Below are positions 24,382 through 34,000 of a stretch of 39,927 nucleotides of DNA, piece by piece. Source of the stretch: Bacteroidota bacterium (GTDB taxonomy: Bacteria > Bacteroidota > Bacteroidia > JACPRZ01); NCBI GenBank assembly GCA_016193485.1, contig JACPRZ010000047.1:1-39927 (forward strand). Direction: 5' to 3'. The notes beneath the pieces were generated by a model. It had not been told where the DNA came from, did no database searches, and saw nothing but the letters and a program-made list of their open reading frames with translations. The stretch's first letter is position 1. The number at the start of each line of letters is the position of its first letter. A program made the position numbers and the translations under genes.

Positions 24382-26982
24382 ATGAGAACAAAACTGTTTT
24401 TTATTTCGGCACTATTTTGCTGTTCCGGCATTTCAGCAAATGCCCAGACATGCACTGCAAATTTCACATATATTGATTCCGGGTTAACCGTGATGTTCAT
24501 GAATACATCCACCGGGAGTCCTAATTTATTCTACTGGACGTTTGGTGACGGACAGTTTTCTATACAGGAAAACCCGGTTTATTCTTACTCCTCATCGGGA
24601 TCCTATGTTGTTTGTTTCAACATTTCGGATGGCATATTTTGCAATGATACGTATTGCGACACAATCACCGTCTTCGGCACTGCCGCGTGCACCTCATCGT
24701 TCACATTCAGCGTTGACTCACTGGATCCGATGACCATTCATTTTACGGATAGTTCATTCAACGCTTCGGAATGGACATGGGATTTTGGCGATTTCAGCGG
24801 ATCAACCCAGCAGAACCCATCCCAAACCTATTCATTTGCCGGCTCTTATTATGTTTGCCTGACAATAAAAGATTCTACCGGTATGTGTTCCGATCAGTAT
24901 TGCGAAATGGTTACAGTCAGCGGTGGCGGACCGAACTGCAATGCTAATTTCTGGTATATCCCCGATACGGCAAACCCGATGATAATTTATTTTACTGATT
25001 TTTCAATGAACGCCACGGACTGGTTCTGGGATTTTGGTGACGGCAACACTTCAACACTGCAAAACCCCTCAAATACCTACCCTGCTCCGGGAACCTATAA
25101 TGCGTGCCTGACTATATTTGATTCAACCACTTCCTGTAGTGACACAGTGTGCCAGCCGGTTTTCATTGATGCATGTTATGCGGGTTATTCCTACTCGGCA
25201 AATAATCTTACCATATCATTTACGGATATGTCATCCGGCAGCCCGAATTCCTGGTATTGGGATTTTGGCGACAGCACAACATCAACCCAACAAAATCCTG
25301 TACACACATTCCCTGCACAGGGAAATTACTGGGTATGCCTTACCATTTCTGATGGAGGGGCATGCAATAATACTTTCTGCAACTGGGTCTTTGTTCCCGG
25401 GCAATCAATGTGCGAAGCCGGATTCACATATTCAATATATGACTTTTTCGGAACTCTGTTTGCCGATTTTAACGATACCTCAACGGGCGGCCCGACAACC
25501 TGGTACTGGGATTTTGGTGACGGACAGTTTTCAACATCACAGAATCCTCTTCCTCACCAATATGATTCTGCGGGGTTGTATAATGTTTGCCTGACGATTT
25601 CTGATTCTGCCGGATTTTGTTTTGATATGTACTGCGATTCAATTTACGTAGGCATTTGCAACAATCCATGCACTGCCGCATTTACTTATTCTGATAGCGG
25701 AAATGTTGTTTATTTCGCTAATCAATCAACAGGTGGATGCGCCACCAACCAGTGGGATTTTGGCGATGGCAGTTTCCCTGATTTCACCGCTAATCCCTCG
25801 CATACGTATGCTAATGTTGACACGTATCTGGTCTGCCTTTCTGTAAGTGATCCTTTTGGACCGTGTCCTTCCGATTCGTCCTGCACAATGATCATCATTG
25901 ATTCAATCACGGTAAGTAATTGTCCTGATACCTGTAAAGCCGATTTCACTTTTACAATTGATAATACTACAGCATCATTTACAAACCTGTCAACCGGTGC
26001 TTGCACCACTAATCAATGGGATTTCGGTGATGGCAGTTTCCCTGATTTCACTGGTAATCCTACCCACATTTACGACAGCGCAGGCATGTATATGGTTTGT
26101 CTTACCGTTAGCGAACTTTTTGGTCCTTGCCCGTCCGATTCATCGTGCCAGATGGTCAATATTCCGCCATCTACAGGAAATTGCAGTGCCGGTTTTTGGT
26201 ATACCGTAAGCGGAACCTCCGCTTTTTTCCTCGATATATCCACGGGTAATCCGGTTTCGTGGGCATGGGATTTCGGTGTGCCGTTTATTGGCAGCGATAC
26301 ATCATCGCAGCAAGATCCCACATATAACTTTCCTTATTCCGGTACATTTACTGTTTGCCTTTCTATTGATGACGGGCTTGGTTGTTATGACACCTATTGC
26401 CTCGATGTGGTAGTACAGAGTTGCAAGGCCGACTTTTCTTATTTTGTTGAGGACGGAACCGTCACCCTGACGGATAATTCCACTTATGCCAATACGGCTA
26501 CCTACAACTGGACTTTTGGCGATGGCAATACTTCGCAGAGCGATTCATCGGTTGTCATTCACACTTACGACAATTCAGGAACCTATGAAATTTGCCTTAC
26601 CATTTTTGATGCGATAGCATTATGTACCGACACGTATTGCGATTCGGTTTCGGTAATTGTAATAGGGATAGAGGAATTGCGTCCCGATAAATATCGGGAT
26701 TCGGATTTTAAATTGCGGATTTATCCGAATCCGAACAATGGAATTTTCAAAATCCGGATTCCGGATGATATGTACAGGATCAGGGAATTGTCCTTAAGTA
26801 TCGTGAACGTTTTGGGGCAGGAGGTATATAAATCCGAAATCCCTCCGATAGCCATCGGGGCTAAATCCCTGCCTATCCGGCAGGCAGGCGAAATCTCAAT
26901 TGGTTCCATGCAGCCGGGTATCTATAAAGTAATTTTATCCGGGGACGGAATTTTATCAGGCGCTTTGCTGGTAATTGAATGA
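24382..26982 (+). CDS. Nine-PKD-repeat surface protein with T9SS sorting domain
   Basis: The ATG at 24382 opens a signal peptide (MRTKLFFISALFCCSGISAN, then AQ); earlier in-frame starts overlap nrdJ and lack a leader. Nine PKD-type beta domains of about 75-80 residues follow, each with a WDFGDG-like core (WTFGDGQ, WDFGDGN and so on) and a characteristic set of four Cys (start, VCL, CxD, YC). The C-terminus has RIYPNPNNGIFKIRI and LSIVNVLGQEVYKSE, a type A T9SS sorting domain. The product is probably a secreted, cell-surface adhesin-like rod. Two palindromic elements lie in the linker and sorting domain (26682-26699 and 26867-26889) without breaking the frame. It overlaps the Uma2 gene start by ATGA. 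Confidence 0.9.
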   Translation: MRTKLFFISALFCCSGISANAQTCTANFTYIDSGLTVMFMNTSTGSPNLFYWTFGDGQFSIQENPVYSYSSSGSYVVCFNISDGIFCNDTYCDTITVFGTAACTSSFTFSVDSLDPMTIHFTDSSFNASEWTWDFGDFSGSTQQNPSQTYSFAGSYYVCLTIKDSTGMCSDQYCEMVTVSGGGPNCNANFWYIPDTANPMIIYFTDFSMNATDWFWDFGDGNTSTLQNPSNTYPAPGTYNACLTIFDSTTSCSDTVCQPVFIDACYAGYSYSANNLTISFTDMSSGSPNSWYWDFGDSTTSTQQNPVHTFPAQGNYWVCLTISDGGACNNTFCNWVFVPGQSMCEAGFTYSIYDFFGTLFADFNDTSTGGPTTWYWDFGDGQFSTSQNPLPHQYDSAGLYNVCLTISDSAGFCFDMYCDSIYVGICNNPCTAAFTYSDSGNVVYFANQSTGGCATNQWDFGDGSFPDFTANPSHTYANVDTYLVCLSVSDPFGPCPSDSSCTMIIIDSITVSNCPDTCKADFTFTIDNTTASFTNLSTGACTTNQWDFGDGSFPDFTGNPTHIYDSAGMYMVCLTVSELFGPCPSDSSCQMVNIPPSTGNCSAGFWYTVSGTSAFFLDISTGNPVSWAWDFGVPFIGSDTSSQQDPTYNFPYSGTFTVCLSIDDGLGCYDTYCLDVVVQSCKADFSYFVEDGTVTLTDNSTYANTATYNWTFGDGNTSQSDSSVVIHTYDNSGTYEICLTIFDAIALCTDTYCDSVSVIVIGIEELRPDKYRDSDFKLRIYPNPNNGIFKIRIPDDMYRIRELSLSIVNVLGQEVYKSEIPPIAIGAKSLPIRQAGEISIGSMQPGIYKVILSGDGILSGALLVIE
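26682..26699. repeat. Short palindrome, family A (TCCCGATAAATATCGGGA)
   Basis: A near-perfect 18-base palindrome inside the linker of the PKD protein, coding PDKYRD. The same CCCGATAnnTATCGGG core occurs at 39254-39271 and 39325-39342. A weaker relative, CCGAT-AGCC-ATCGG, lies at 26845-26858. Confidence 0.75.
26867..26889. repeat. Short palindrome, family B (CCCTGCCT..CGGCAGGCAGG)
   Basis: A palindromic insert in the T9SS sorting domain of the PKD protein, coding SLPIRQAG in frame. A sister element at 38242-38263 codes SLPDGRQG in the SiaB-like gene. Confidence 0.75.
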
Positions 26983-27564
26983 ACAAGGAAGAATTTTTTA
27001 CCATGAATCCATACGTTATCAATACCGATGCATTCCAGGTAAATGAGGAGCAGTTTTTTTACTTCTGTGCAAAGAACAGGGATTTGCGGATTGAAAGAGA
27101 CAAAAACCAAAATATTTTAATTATGGCTCCATTAGGCGGGATAGGAGGATATTATGAGGCAGGGGTTAATGCACAAGTGACCAATTGGAATCAAAAGACA
27201 AAACTTGGATATGTTTTCAGTCCAAGCACCGGTTTTACATTACCCAATGGCGCCATGCGCTCACCTGATGTTGCCTGGATTCAGAAAGCACGATGGGATA
27301 AGGTTCCCTTACACGATAAAGAAAAATTCGCGCATATCTGCCCTGATTTTGTTATTGAAATCCGTTCTAAATCTGCTCAAAGAAAAAATGATTGAATGGA
27401 TGCAAAACGGCTGCCGCCTTGGCTGGCTGATTGATCCGGAAGAAAAAAAGGTCTACATTTACCTGAAAGGTAAAAAAGGGGTAAGATGCGTGAAATTTGG
27501 CAATCCCGTTACCGGTGGCGATGTTCTGCCCGGCTTTATTCTTGATGTTAGCGCGTTGAAATAA
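26979..27564 (+). pseudogene. Uma2-family protein, broken by a frameshift
   Basis: The first frame (26979-27395) gives 138 residues of a Uma2-type restriction-endonuclease-fold protein, including APLGGIGGYYEAGVNAQ, NGAMRSPDVAWI and CPDFVIEIRSKS. After a few more residues it stops. The expected next block, KEKMIEWMQNGCRLGWLIDP followed by KKVYIYLKG, is in the +1 frame, ending at 27564. An indel near 27372-27380 (one extra or two missing bases) would explain it. Uma2 proteins are abundant, often multicopy and of poorly known function. The ATG overlaps the preceding stop (ATGA); a second ATG lies at 27003. An assembly error is possible. Confidence 0.8.
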
Positions 27565-27579
27565 TTACTGCTGAATTGT

Positions 27580-27657
27580 TTGACGAAAGGGACCTATTTT
27601 TACAAGACATCGGATAGGGACGGATTATTGCGGGTCGGCAAAATTGTTGTTGAATGA
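27580..27657 (+). pseudogene. Relic of a T9SS sorting-domain C-terminus
   Basis: In one frame the sequence reads LTKGTYFYKTSDRDGLLRVG then KIVVE and a stop (27655-27657). It closely parallels the last residues of the gene at 27654-29039 (GGGYFYKISDRDGLLRVGKI). There is no upstream gene body, since the Uma2 frame ends just before it. It is probably the tail of a lost paralogous surface-protein gene. Its stop overlaps the next ATG. Confidence 0.7.
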
Positions 27658-29039
27658 AAACACCCTCTTTTATTAAACCGTTCATATTTTATTTGTTGAT
27701 CGTTTTTCTTTTTCCTTTCCGGACATATTCTACCCATATAATCGGAGGTGAATTATATTACCAATGCATCGGGAGCAACAATTACATCATTACATTAAAA
27801 TTATACCGTGATGGATGTCAGAATTGTTATCCGTTTGACCACCCAACGTCAATTTATATTTTTAACCCCAACGGTACTCTTTTTAATGAAATTGAGTTTA
27901 ATAATTTTGATTCACTCAAGGTTCCTCTTCCATTATTTGATTTATGCTATTCAAACGAACCCATCACGGTTTGGGAAATAACTCTTGAAACAACAGTTAA
28001 TCTTCCTGCTGCCACGGGAGGGTATACTATCGTTTACCAGCGGTGCTGCCGTACAGGTGATATTATTAACATTGCGAATTCAAATGACTTTGGAACAACT
28101 TATTTTACCCACATCCCGGACCCTGCATCATTATGTAATAGCAGTCCCTTGTATAATAATTACCCACCTGTTTTCCTGTGCGTGGATGATACATTTCTTT
28201 TTGACCATTCAGCAACCGACTTGGATGGCGATTCCTTAGTATATGAACTTTGCCCGTCTTTTGATGGCGCTGATGTTTTCGATCCTAAACCTGACCCACC
28301 ATTGCCTCCTCCATATAACTACATTCAATATCAGGCGCCCTATTCAGCGTATTATCCCATGGATGCCAATCCCCCTTTGACCATTGACTCCGAGACCGGT
28401 TTATTGACAGGAAAACCGGTGACGATAGGAAAATATAATGTGACGGTTTGCGTATCCGAATTCAGAAATGGAAATTTCATGGGTTCAGCAAGCCGTGATT
28501 TTATTTTTAATGTTGTTAATTGCATTGAAAAAAATATAACTGCAGGTTTTTTTCATACGGATTCAGCCCTGATGGTTAATTTCTCAAACACATCAATTAT
28601 TCAGGGAAATGCTGCATATAGTTGGGATTTTGGTGATGGAAGTTTTTCATCTGATAGCAATCCGTCCCATCTTTTTAATACATCTGGTATATATAATGTA
28701 TGCCTCACCGTAAGTGATACCGGTTGCTATGATATTTTTTGTGATACCATTGCTGTTACCGGGGTTGGGGTTGAAACGAAAAAAGGTTTTAATATGCAAA
28801 TTAATTTTTACCCAAATCCCCTCCACTCAACAACCATATTTAAAATTACCGCTAGAATGGATAAGAAACCGTTAACTTTTGAATTGTTTACTTTAGCCGG
28901 AGAAAATGTAATGGCGTTACCTGAAATAACCGGAAACCGGTTTGAAGTTGAAAGAGGAAACCTTTCAGGGGGGGGTTACTTTTATAAAATATCTGACAGA
29001 GATGGCTTATTGCGGGTGGGAAAAATTGCTGTGGAGTAG
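27654..29039 (+). CDS. PKD-domain surface protein with T9SS sorting domain
   Basis: This 461-residue protein starts with a signal peptide (MKTPSFIKPFIFYLLIVFLF, cleavage near TYS). Next is a Bacteroidota extracellular domain opening THIIGGELYYQCIGSNNY and ITLKLYRDGC, with DLDGDSLVYEL near residue 191, often seen at the start of gliding-associated and adhesin-like proteins. A single PKD domain (YSWDFGDGSFSSDS near residue 322) precedes a type A sorting domain (INFYPNPLHSTTIFKI and GGGYFYKISDRDGLL). The role is probably cell-surface or secreted; partner unknown. The start codon overlaps the stop of the T9SS relic. Confidence 0.87.
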   Translation: MKTPSFIKPFIFYLLIVFLFPFRTYSTHIIGGELYYQCIGSNNYIITLKLYRDGCQNCYPFDHPTSIYIFNPNGTLFNEIEFNNFDSLKVPLPLFDLCYSNEPITVWEITLETTVNLPAATGGYTIVYQRCCRTGDIINIANSNDFGTTYFTHIPDPASLCNSSPLYNNYPPVFLCVDDTFLFDHSATDLDGDSLVYELCPSFDGADVFDPKPDPPLPPPYNYIQYQAPYSAYYPMDANPPLTIDSETGLLTGKPVTIGKYNVTVCVSEFRNGNFMGSASRDFIFNVVNCIEKNITAGFFHTDSALMVNFSNTSIIQGNAAYSWDFGDGSFSSDSNPSHLFNTSGIYNVCLTVSDTGCYDIFCDTIAVTGVGVETKKGFNMQINFYPNPLHSTTIFKITARMDKKPLTFELFTLAGENVMALPEITGNRFEVERGNLSGGGYFYKISDRDGLLRVGKIAVE

Positions 29040-29163
29040 GGGAGATGTGGGTCGGGTCGGGATGTAAATTGGGGTATTATATGAAAGGATTATACCCACA
29101 TATAATTTTGAAAATTAAATGATGATTAAATCCGGGAAGATTTCGGCAGATTGAGATTTTATC

Positions 29164-29171
29164 TATTTTTG
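29164..29171 (+). promoter_or_regulatory. -7 promoter box (TATTTTTG) of the PA-domain gene
   Basis: A TAnnTTTG match 53 bases before the ATG at 29225, followed by a strongly A+T-rich leader, the usual form in this phylum. Confidence 0.5.
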
Positions 29172-29224
29172 CAATCAATAATTATTTTATTTTGATTTTT
29201 TTAAACATTTTTAATTAATTTTAT

Positions 29225-30988
29225 ATGAAAAACGATACTTCAAAACGGTTCGGGCGATTTTTACTTTTCGCCAGTGCCCTGATCCTGTTTAATCTGGGCA
29301 TCGGAAATATTCACGCACAAGTGGTTTTTGTGGTTCAGGAACCATCAAATCTGGCCGGAACCTATGACTTCACCTATGGCGATGATGCCGGTGGCTGGGG
29401 TTTTGATATGGACACCATGAACGTTACCGGTAAACTGGTAATCGTAAGCGATGGAACGGCAGGTGATTCTCTCGGTTGCAATGTATTGACCAATGATACC
29501 GATGTTACCGGCAATATAGCGGTGGTTTACAGGGGCACATGCCAGTTCGGAACCAAATCTTTAAACGCACAAAATGCCGGGGCTATTGCCGTTATCATTA
29601 TCAATAACCAGGCAGGTGCGCCAATAGGAATGGCACCCGGTAATGACGGTGCAAATGTCAATATCCCTGTAGTAATGATCAGTAAAGATGTTGGCGCTCT
29701 TTTGCGGTCATATATAGATTCAGGTCTTGTAACTGCATTCATCGGAAATAAAAAAGGCGCCTTTGCCAATGATATCGGGTTTTTCATTAAAGATGTGGTA
29801 TTATCCAACAGTTTTTCAACACCTTCCACCATGGCTGCGGATTCGGATATTTTTTATATACCGGTCAGCGGTTTTATTTACAATTATGGCATAAATACCC
29901 AGACAAATGTGAATGTATTTTCCACTGTCGCTCTTGGTCCTGACACCCTTTACAGCGCATCCGTATCCGTTGGGACTCTTAACCCCGGTGATACGGTTTG
30001 GTTTTCTTTGCCTGAGTTTTCGCAAGCGCAATATAATACGGGATTATATACTATTTCGTATTGGGCTAATTCGGACTCGCTTGATGATGTTATGCTGGAT
30101 AATAAAGTGTCTTCAGATTTCTGGATCAATGATTCATTGATCTATTCAAAAAGCCGGATTGTCCCGGATTCCGTTTATCCGCTTGCCAATGCTTTTTACA
30201 AACTTTCCACCGGTGATCCTTTTAAACAATGCATAGTTCTCGATGTAAAAAATGCCAATAATCAAAAGATATCGGATATCTCCTTCTCCGCATCAGCATC
30301 CGATTCGCTTACTTCAAAATTTGTAGAGGTATCGGTTGACCGGTGGGATGATGTTATTACTCCTGCCACAATAACATTTGATCAGCTTACCAACCTGGCG
30401 CTTGAATATTACACCTATACCGAAAATTTGAATTATGAATTTGTTAAATTGCCGTTATCTCAAAAAGTACCCTTACAGGACAATACCAGGTACTTAGTGT
30501 GTGTAAGTATTTCAGATGCTAATATGTACCTCGGTTATGATAGCGGCATCAATTACGAAACAACCTTAAACACGCTTGTATCTACTGATTACAACGATTA
30601 CAGCACCCTGCTGCCCCTGGTAACGCTTAGTGACAATACCTGGTACGCAGCCGGTTTCGGGACTGATATCGTCCCTTCAATCATCGTTCAGATTGATACT
30701 GCAGCCCAGACACCCGGATTTGATGAGATATTATCCGAACCAACTGGCTTGACTGTTTATCCGAATCCGGTCGTTAATCACCTGAATATTGTTTTTACTC
30801 TTTCCACACCCGACAAACATTTCGTGGAATTAAAGAATGTGATAGGGCAAACAGTTCTGAGCGAAACCATTGAAAAAGCCGGGAAATTTAATCGTACGGT
30901 TGATTTGAATGGGTTCAGCAAAGGAGTTTACATGCTGCAAATCAGGAATTCATCATCTTCCCGGATGGAATTGATAGTTGTAGAGTGA
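29225..30988 (+). CDS. PA-domain secreted protein with T9SS sorting domain
   Basis: This 587-residue protein begins with a signal peptide ending near GNIHAQ. A protease-associated (PA) domain lies at about residues 85-180: VVYRGTCQFGTKSLNAQNAG, AVIIINN, and VNIPVVMISKDVGALLRSY. The middle (about 190-500) is beta-rich without a motif I recognise; no protease catalytic residues are evident. The C-terminus has LTVYPNPVVNHLNIVF and ELKNVIGQTVLSE, a type A T9SS domain. PA domains usually help peptidases bind substrate, so the protein may be a binding or surface partner. It has its own promoter and ends before a bidirectional terminator. Confidence 0.87.
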   Translation: MKNDTSKRFGRFLLFASALILFNLGIGNIHAQVVFVVQEPSNLAGTYDFTYGDDAGGWGFDMDTMNVTGKLVIVSDGTAGDSLGCNVLTNDTDVTGNIAVVYRGTCQFGTKSLNAQNAGAIAVIIINNQAGAPIGMAPGNDGANVNIPVVMISKDVGALLRSYIDSGLVTAFIGNKKGAFANDIGFFIKDVVLSNSFSTPSTMAADSDIFYIPVSGFIYNYGINTQTNVNVFSTVALGPDTLYSASVSVGTLNPGDTVWFSLPEFSQAQYNTGLYTISYWANSDSLDDVMLDNKVSSDFWINDSLIYSKSRIVPDSVYPLANAFYKLSTGDPFKQCIVLDVKNANNQKISDISFSASASDSLTSKFVEVSVDRWDDVITPATITFDQLTNLALEYYTYTENLNYEFVKLPLSQKVPLQDNTRYLVCVSISDANMYLGYDSGINYETTLNTLVSTDYNDYSTLLPLVTLSDNTWYAAGFGTDIVPSIIVQIDTAAQTPGFDEILSEPTGLTVYPNPVVNHLNIVFTLSTPDKHFVELKNVIGQTVLSETIEKAGKFNRTVDLNGFSKGVYMLQIRNSSSSRMELIVVE

Positions 30989-31035
30989 TGTATTCAAAGG
31001 TGAAGATAGAATACAGGATTGCCGGTTGAAAGGAT

Positions 31036-31070
31036 AAAAAAAAGGCGTGAGATTTTTCCCACGCCTTTTT
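31036..31070. terminator. Bidirectional intrinsic terminator
   Basis: A GGCGTG/CACGCC stem (31044-31065) is flanked by an A-run on the left and a T-run on the right, so it can end transcription in both directions. It lies between two convergent genes. Confidence 0.85.
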
Positions 31071-31087
31071 CATTGCAGCAGGTACAA

Positions 31088-34000
31088 TCAGAATTTCACT
31101 ATCTTATCCGTTTTGTTCATGTAAGTACCTTTCATTGATACAGTATAGATACCAGCAGGTAGCGTTGAAATGTCCAGCAACATTGAATATTTACCGCTTA
31201 TCACAATACTTTTAGCGAATACCATCTTGCCGATGATATCGTGTATCTCAATATCATATTCATCATGTCCTGCGGATATCAATTCAATTGTAAATACACC
31301 ATTGCTTGGATTTGGAGTTATCGTGGTATTGAAACCGGCAACATTTTCCCTGATACCTACCACATTGATACCTGTAATGGTAGTCGTACAACCGTTTGCA
31401 TCTGTCACGGTTACAGAATAGGTTCCTGCGGGAAGCGGTCCCGGGTCTTCAACTGTGTAACCGCCTGTCCACAGGTAAGAGTAAGGAGTAGTGCCTCCGG
31501 AAACAGATATGTCAATGGTCTGGTTCTGCACGCTTACAAGCGATGCGCTTAATGTTGTTGCCGGGCCGGTTATACTATAGGATGCTGAAATAATACAGCC
31601 ATCACCATCAGTAACCGTAACCGTGTACGTTCCTGCCTGGAGATTTGAAAGGTCTTCGTTCGTCTGGCTGTTTGACCAGGAAAAAACGTATGGGACAGAT
31701 CCGTTGCTTACTGTAATATCAATTCCGCCATTATTATAGCAAAGCGCATCACTGACAACTGCGGAATCAATACCAACCTGTACTAATTGGTTAATGGTAA
31801 CTGCATAGCCCGAAGTACAACTGTTGGCATCGGTAACGCCAACAACATAATTACCCGGACTTAATCCTCCAACGGTACTGGTGACAGAAACAATTGATGA
31901 ATCAGCCGTGTTTAACCACACATACATGTATGGCGCTGTTCCACCGGTTACAATCGAGGTTGCGTACCCGGTAGAATCACCGGTACACGCCACATCGCCT
32001 TTTCCGGAAATTCCAACCACAAGGGCTGCCGGTTGTGTTATTGTCACCGAAGCATTACCCTTGCATCCCGCTGAATCGGTTACGGCAACTGAATAAGTTC
32101 CGGCAGGCAGGCCTGATGCATTAGTTCCTGTCTGATTTTGAGGGTCGTTCCAATTATAAGTATAGGGAGCGGTTCCGCCACTTGCTGATGCTGATGCCGT
32201 ACCCGTGGCGCTGCCATTGCATAGCGCTGCACTATTGGAGGTAATTGTCACAGATGGTCCTCCGCTGTCATTTACCGTTGTATAGGAAACCTGGATACAT
32301 CCATTGTTATCGGCAATAGTAACCGAATAGGATCCGGATGCAAGGCCGGTTGCCGTTGAATTTGTCTGACCGGCAGCCGTACTATCCCACAGGTAGTTAT
32401 AAGGCGGGGTTCCACCTGACACTGACACTGCAGCGCTTCCGTCCTGTAAACCACAGGATGAGTTGGCAGATGATGGTACAATGGTCATTCCCGCAGGATT
32501 CGTGACAGTGCCAGACGTTGCATTACCCGTACAGCCCTTGGCATCGGTAATGATTACGGTGTAGGTACCGGGGCAAAGGCCGGCAGCAGCGGCAGATGTC
32601 TGGAGCAGCGGATCATTCCACTGGTAAGCATAAGGGGGGGTACCACCGGTTCCAGATGCAGTCACAACCGCATCACAGGATCCGGCACAGGATATGGGTG
32701 CAATTGAGGTAGTGGCTCCGACAGCTCCCGGATCAGTAATGTCAAACTCCTGGACCGCGGTATTACTGGTATTATCGGTCACCGTAACCGTATAGGTTCC
32801 GGCACAAAGTCCTGTAAGCGATTGTGCTGTCTGACCCCCGGACCACTGGAACGCATAAGGCGGAGCGCCACAACTTGCGGTAACCGTAATGGCGCCATCA
32901 CAATCCCCGGCACAGGTAATATTTTTCAGGAAACTCGCGGCTGCGACCGGTGGTAATGCTACACCGATTGTTGAACTAAGATCAGTAACAGAAACCCGAA
33001 GATGAACAATATCGTTCATGGCCGTGGCATCAAGGTCCCCTCTTACCGCCAGCCCGGGTTCGGCATCTCTCTGGTAAACGAGGTGTATTGTTGAATCAAC
33101 ATATTTGGCAACTGAACCAAATACACATTCTGCAAAGGGGTCATTGGGAGTAATATCCACAGGTATCGACCAGGAACATCCTCCGTCACAGGATTTTACT
33201 GCGTAAATATGGCGGTAATTCTGCGTACCCTGGTCAAGAGTTTCAACCATAGCGGAATAAGTGGCATAAATACAACCGTTCGAATCAATACCGGCACTAG
33301 GCATGCTGGATAGTGAGAGGTAATATAACGGTATGGCATTCGGGTCAATAACATCCAACTGACCGGAACCATTCAGGTCAAGGGCGCCACCAATCACTAT
33401 TGGCGGGTTCGTACCGAAATTCTCATTCCAGTATGCAACACCGTTCCAGCCGGGGAAGTAAGACCAACTTCCGTCACCAGCGACATCATCGAGGTACTGC
33501 ATTAATCCGAAAAATACGTGTGCAATACCGTTTTCATCCAGGACAACCCATCCTGAACCATCGCTGTTTTCAATAGTATCGGCAATCTGATCACCGTTTA
33601 CATCACTTATTCCTATTGGTGAACCGGTTGTATTAGTACTATTAGAATTATATTTAAACGGGATATCAATAATATTCGTATTAGTCCAGGTATTGCCATT
33701 ATCATAGGATTTCGCCAGACGTGTATCTGTCAGATCACCAAAATGTACGGCAGCAATGGTTTCACCCACAGCATCAATTGAATAGGCGTCACCCTGAAAA
33801 TAAGTAAACTCGGTTGAATCCCATTCCTTTATCTGAGCATCCTGGATATCCCATGTCGCTCCTCCGTCAAGTGACCTGTAGTAGAGCAGGGCGCCTTCGA
33901 GTCCGAGATAAGGCGCGCCCGGATCCCTTACTGATATAACATGGATTGACAGTCCGTCCGGTCCGCCAACCGCCATACGGTTCCATATCTGGTAATCACT

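Noticed and set aside
31430..32930. Regular DNA repeats that could suggest a CRISPR array
   Set aside because: They are protein-coding SprB repeats of about 75 residues, with diverged DNA and no short unique spacers.
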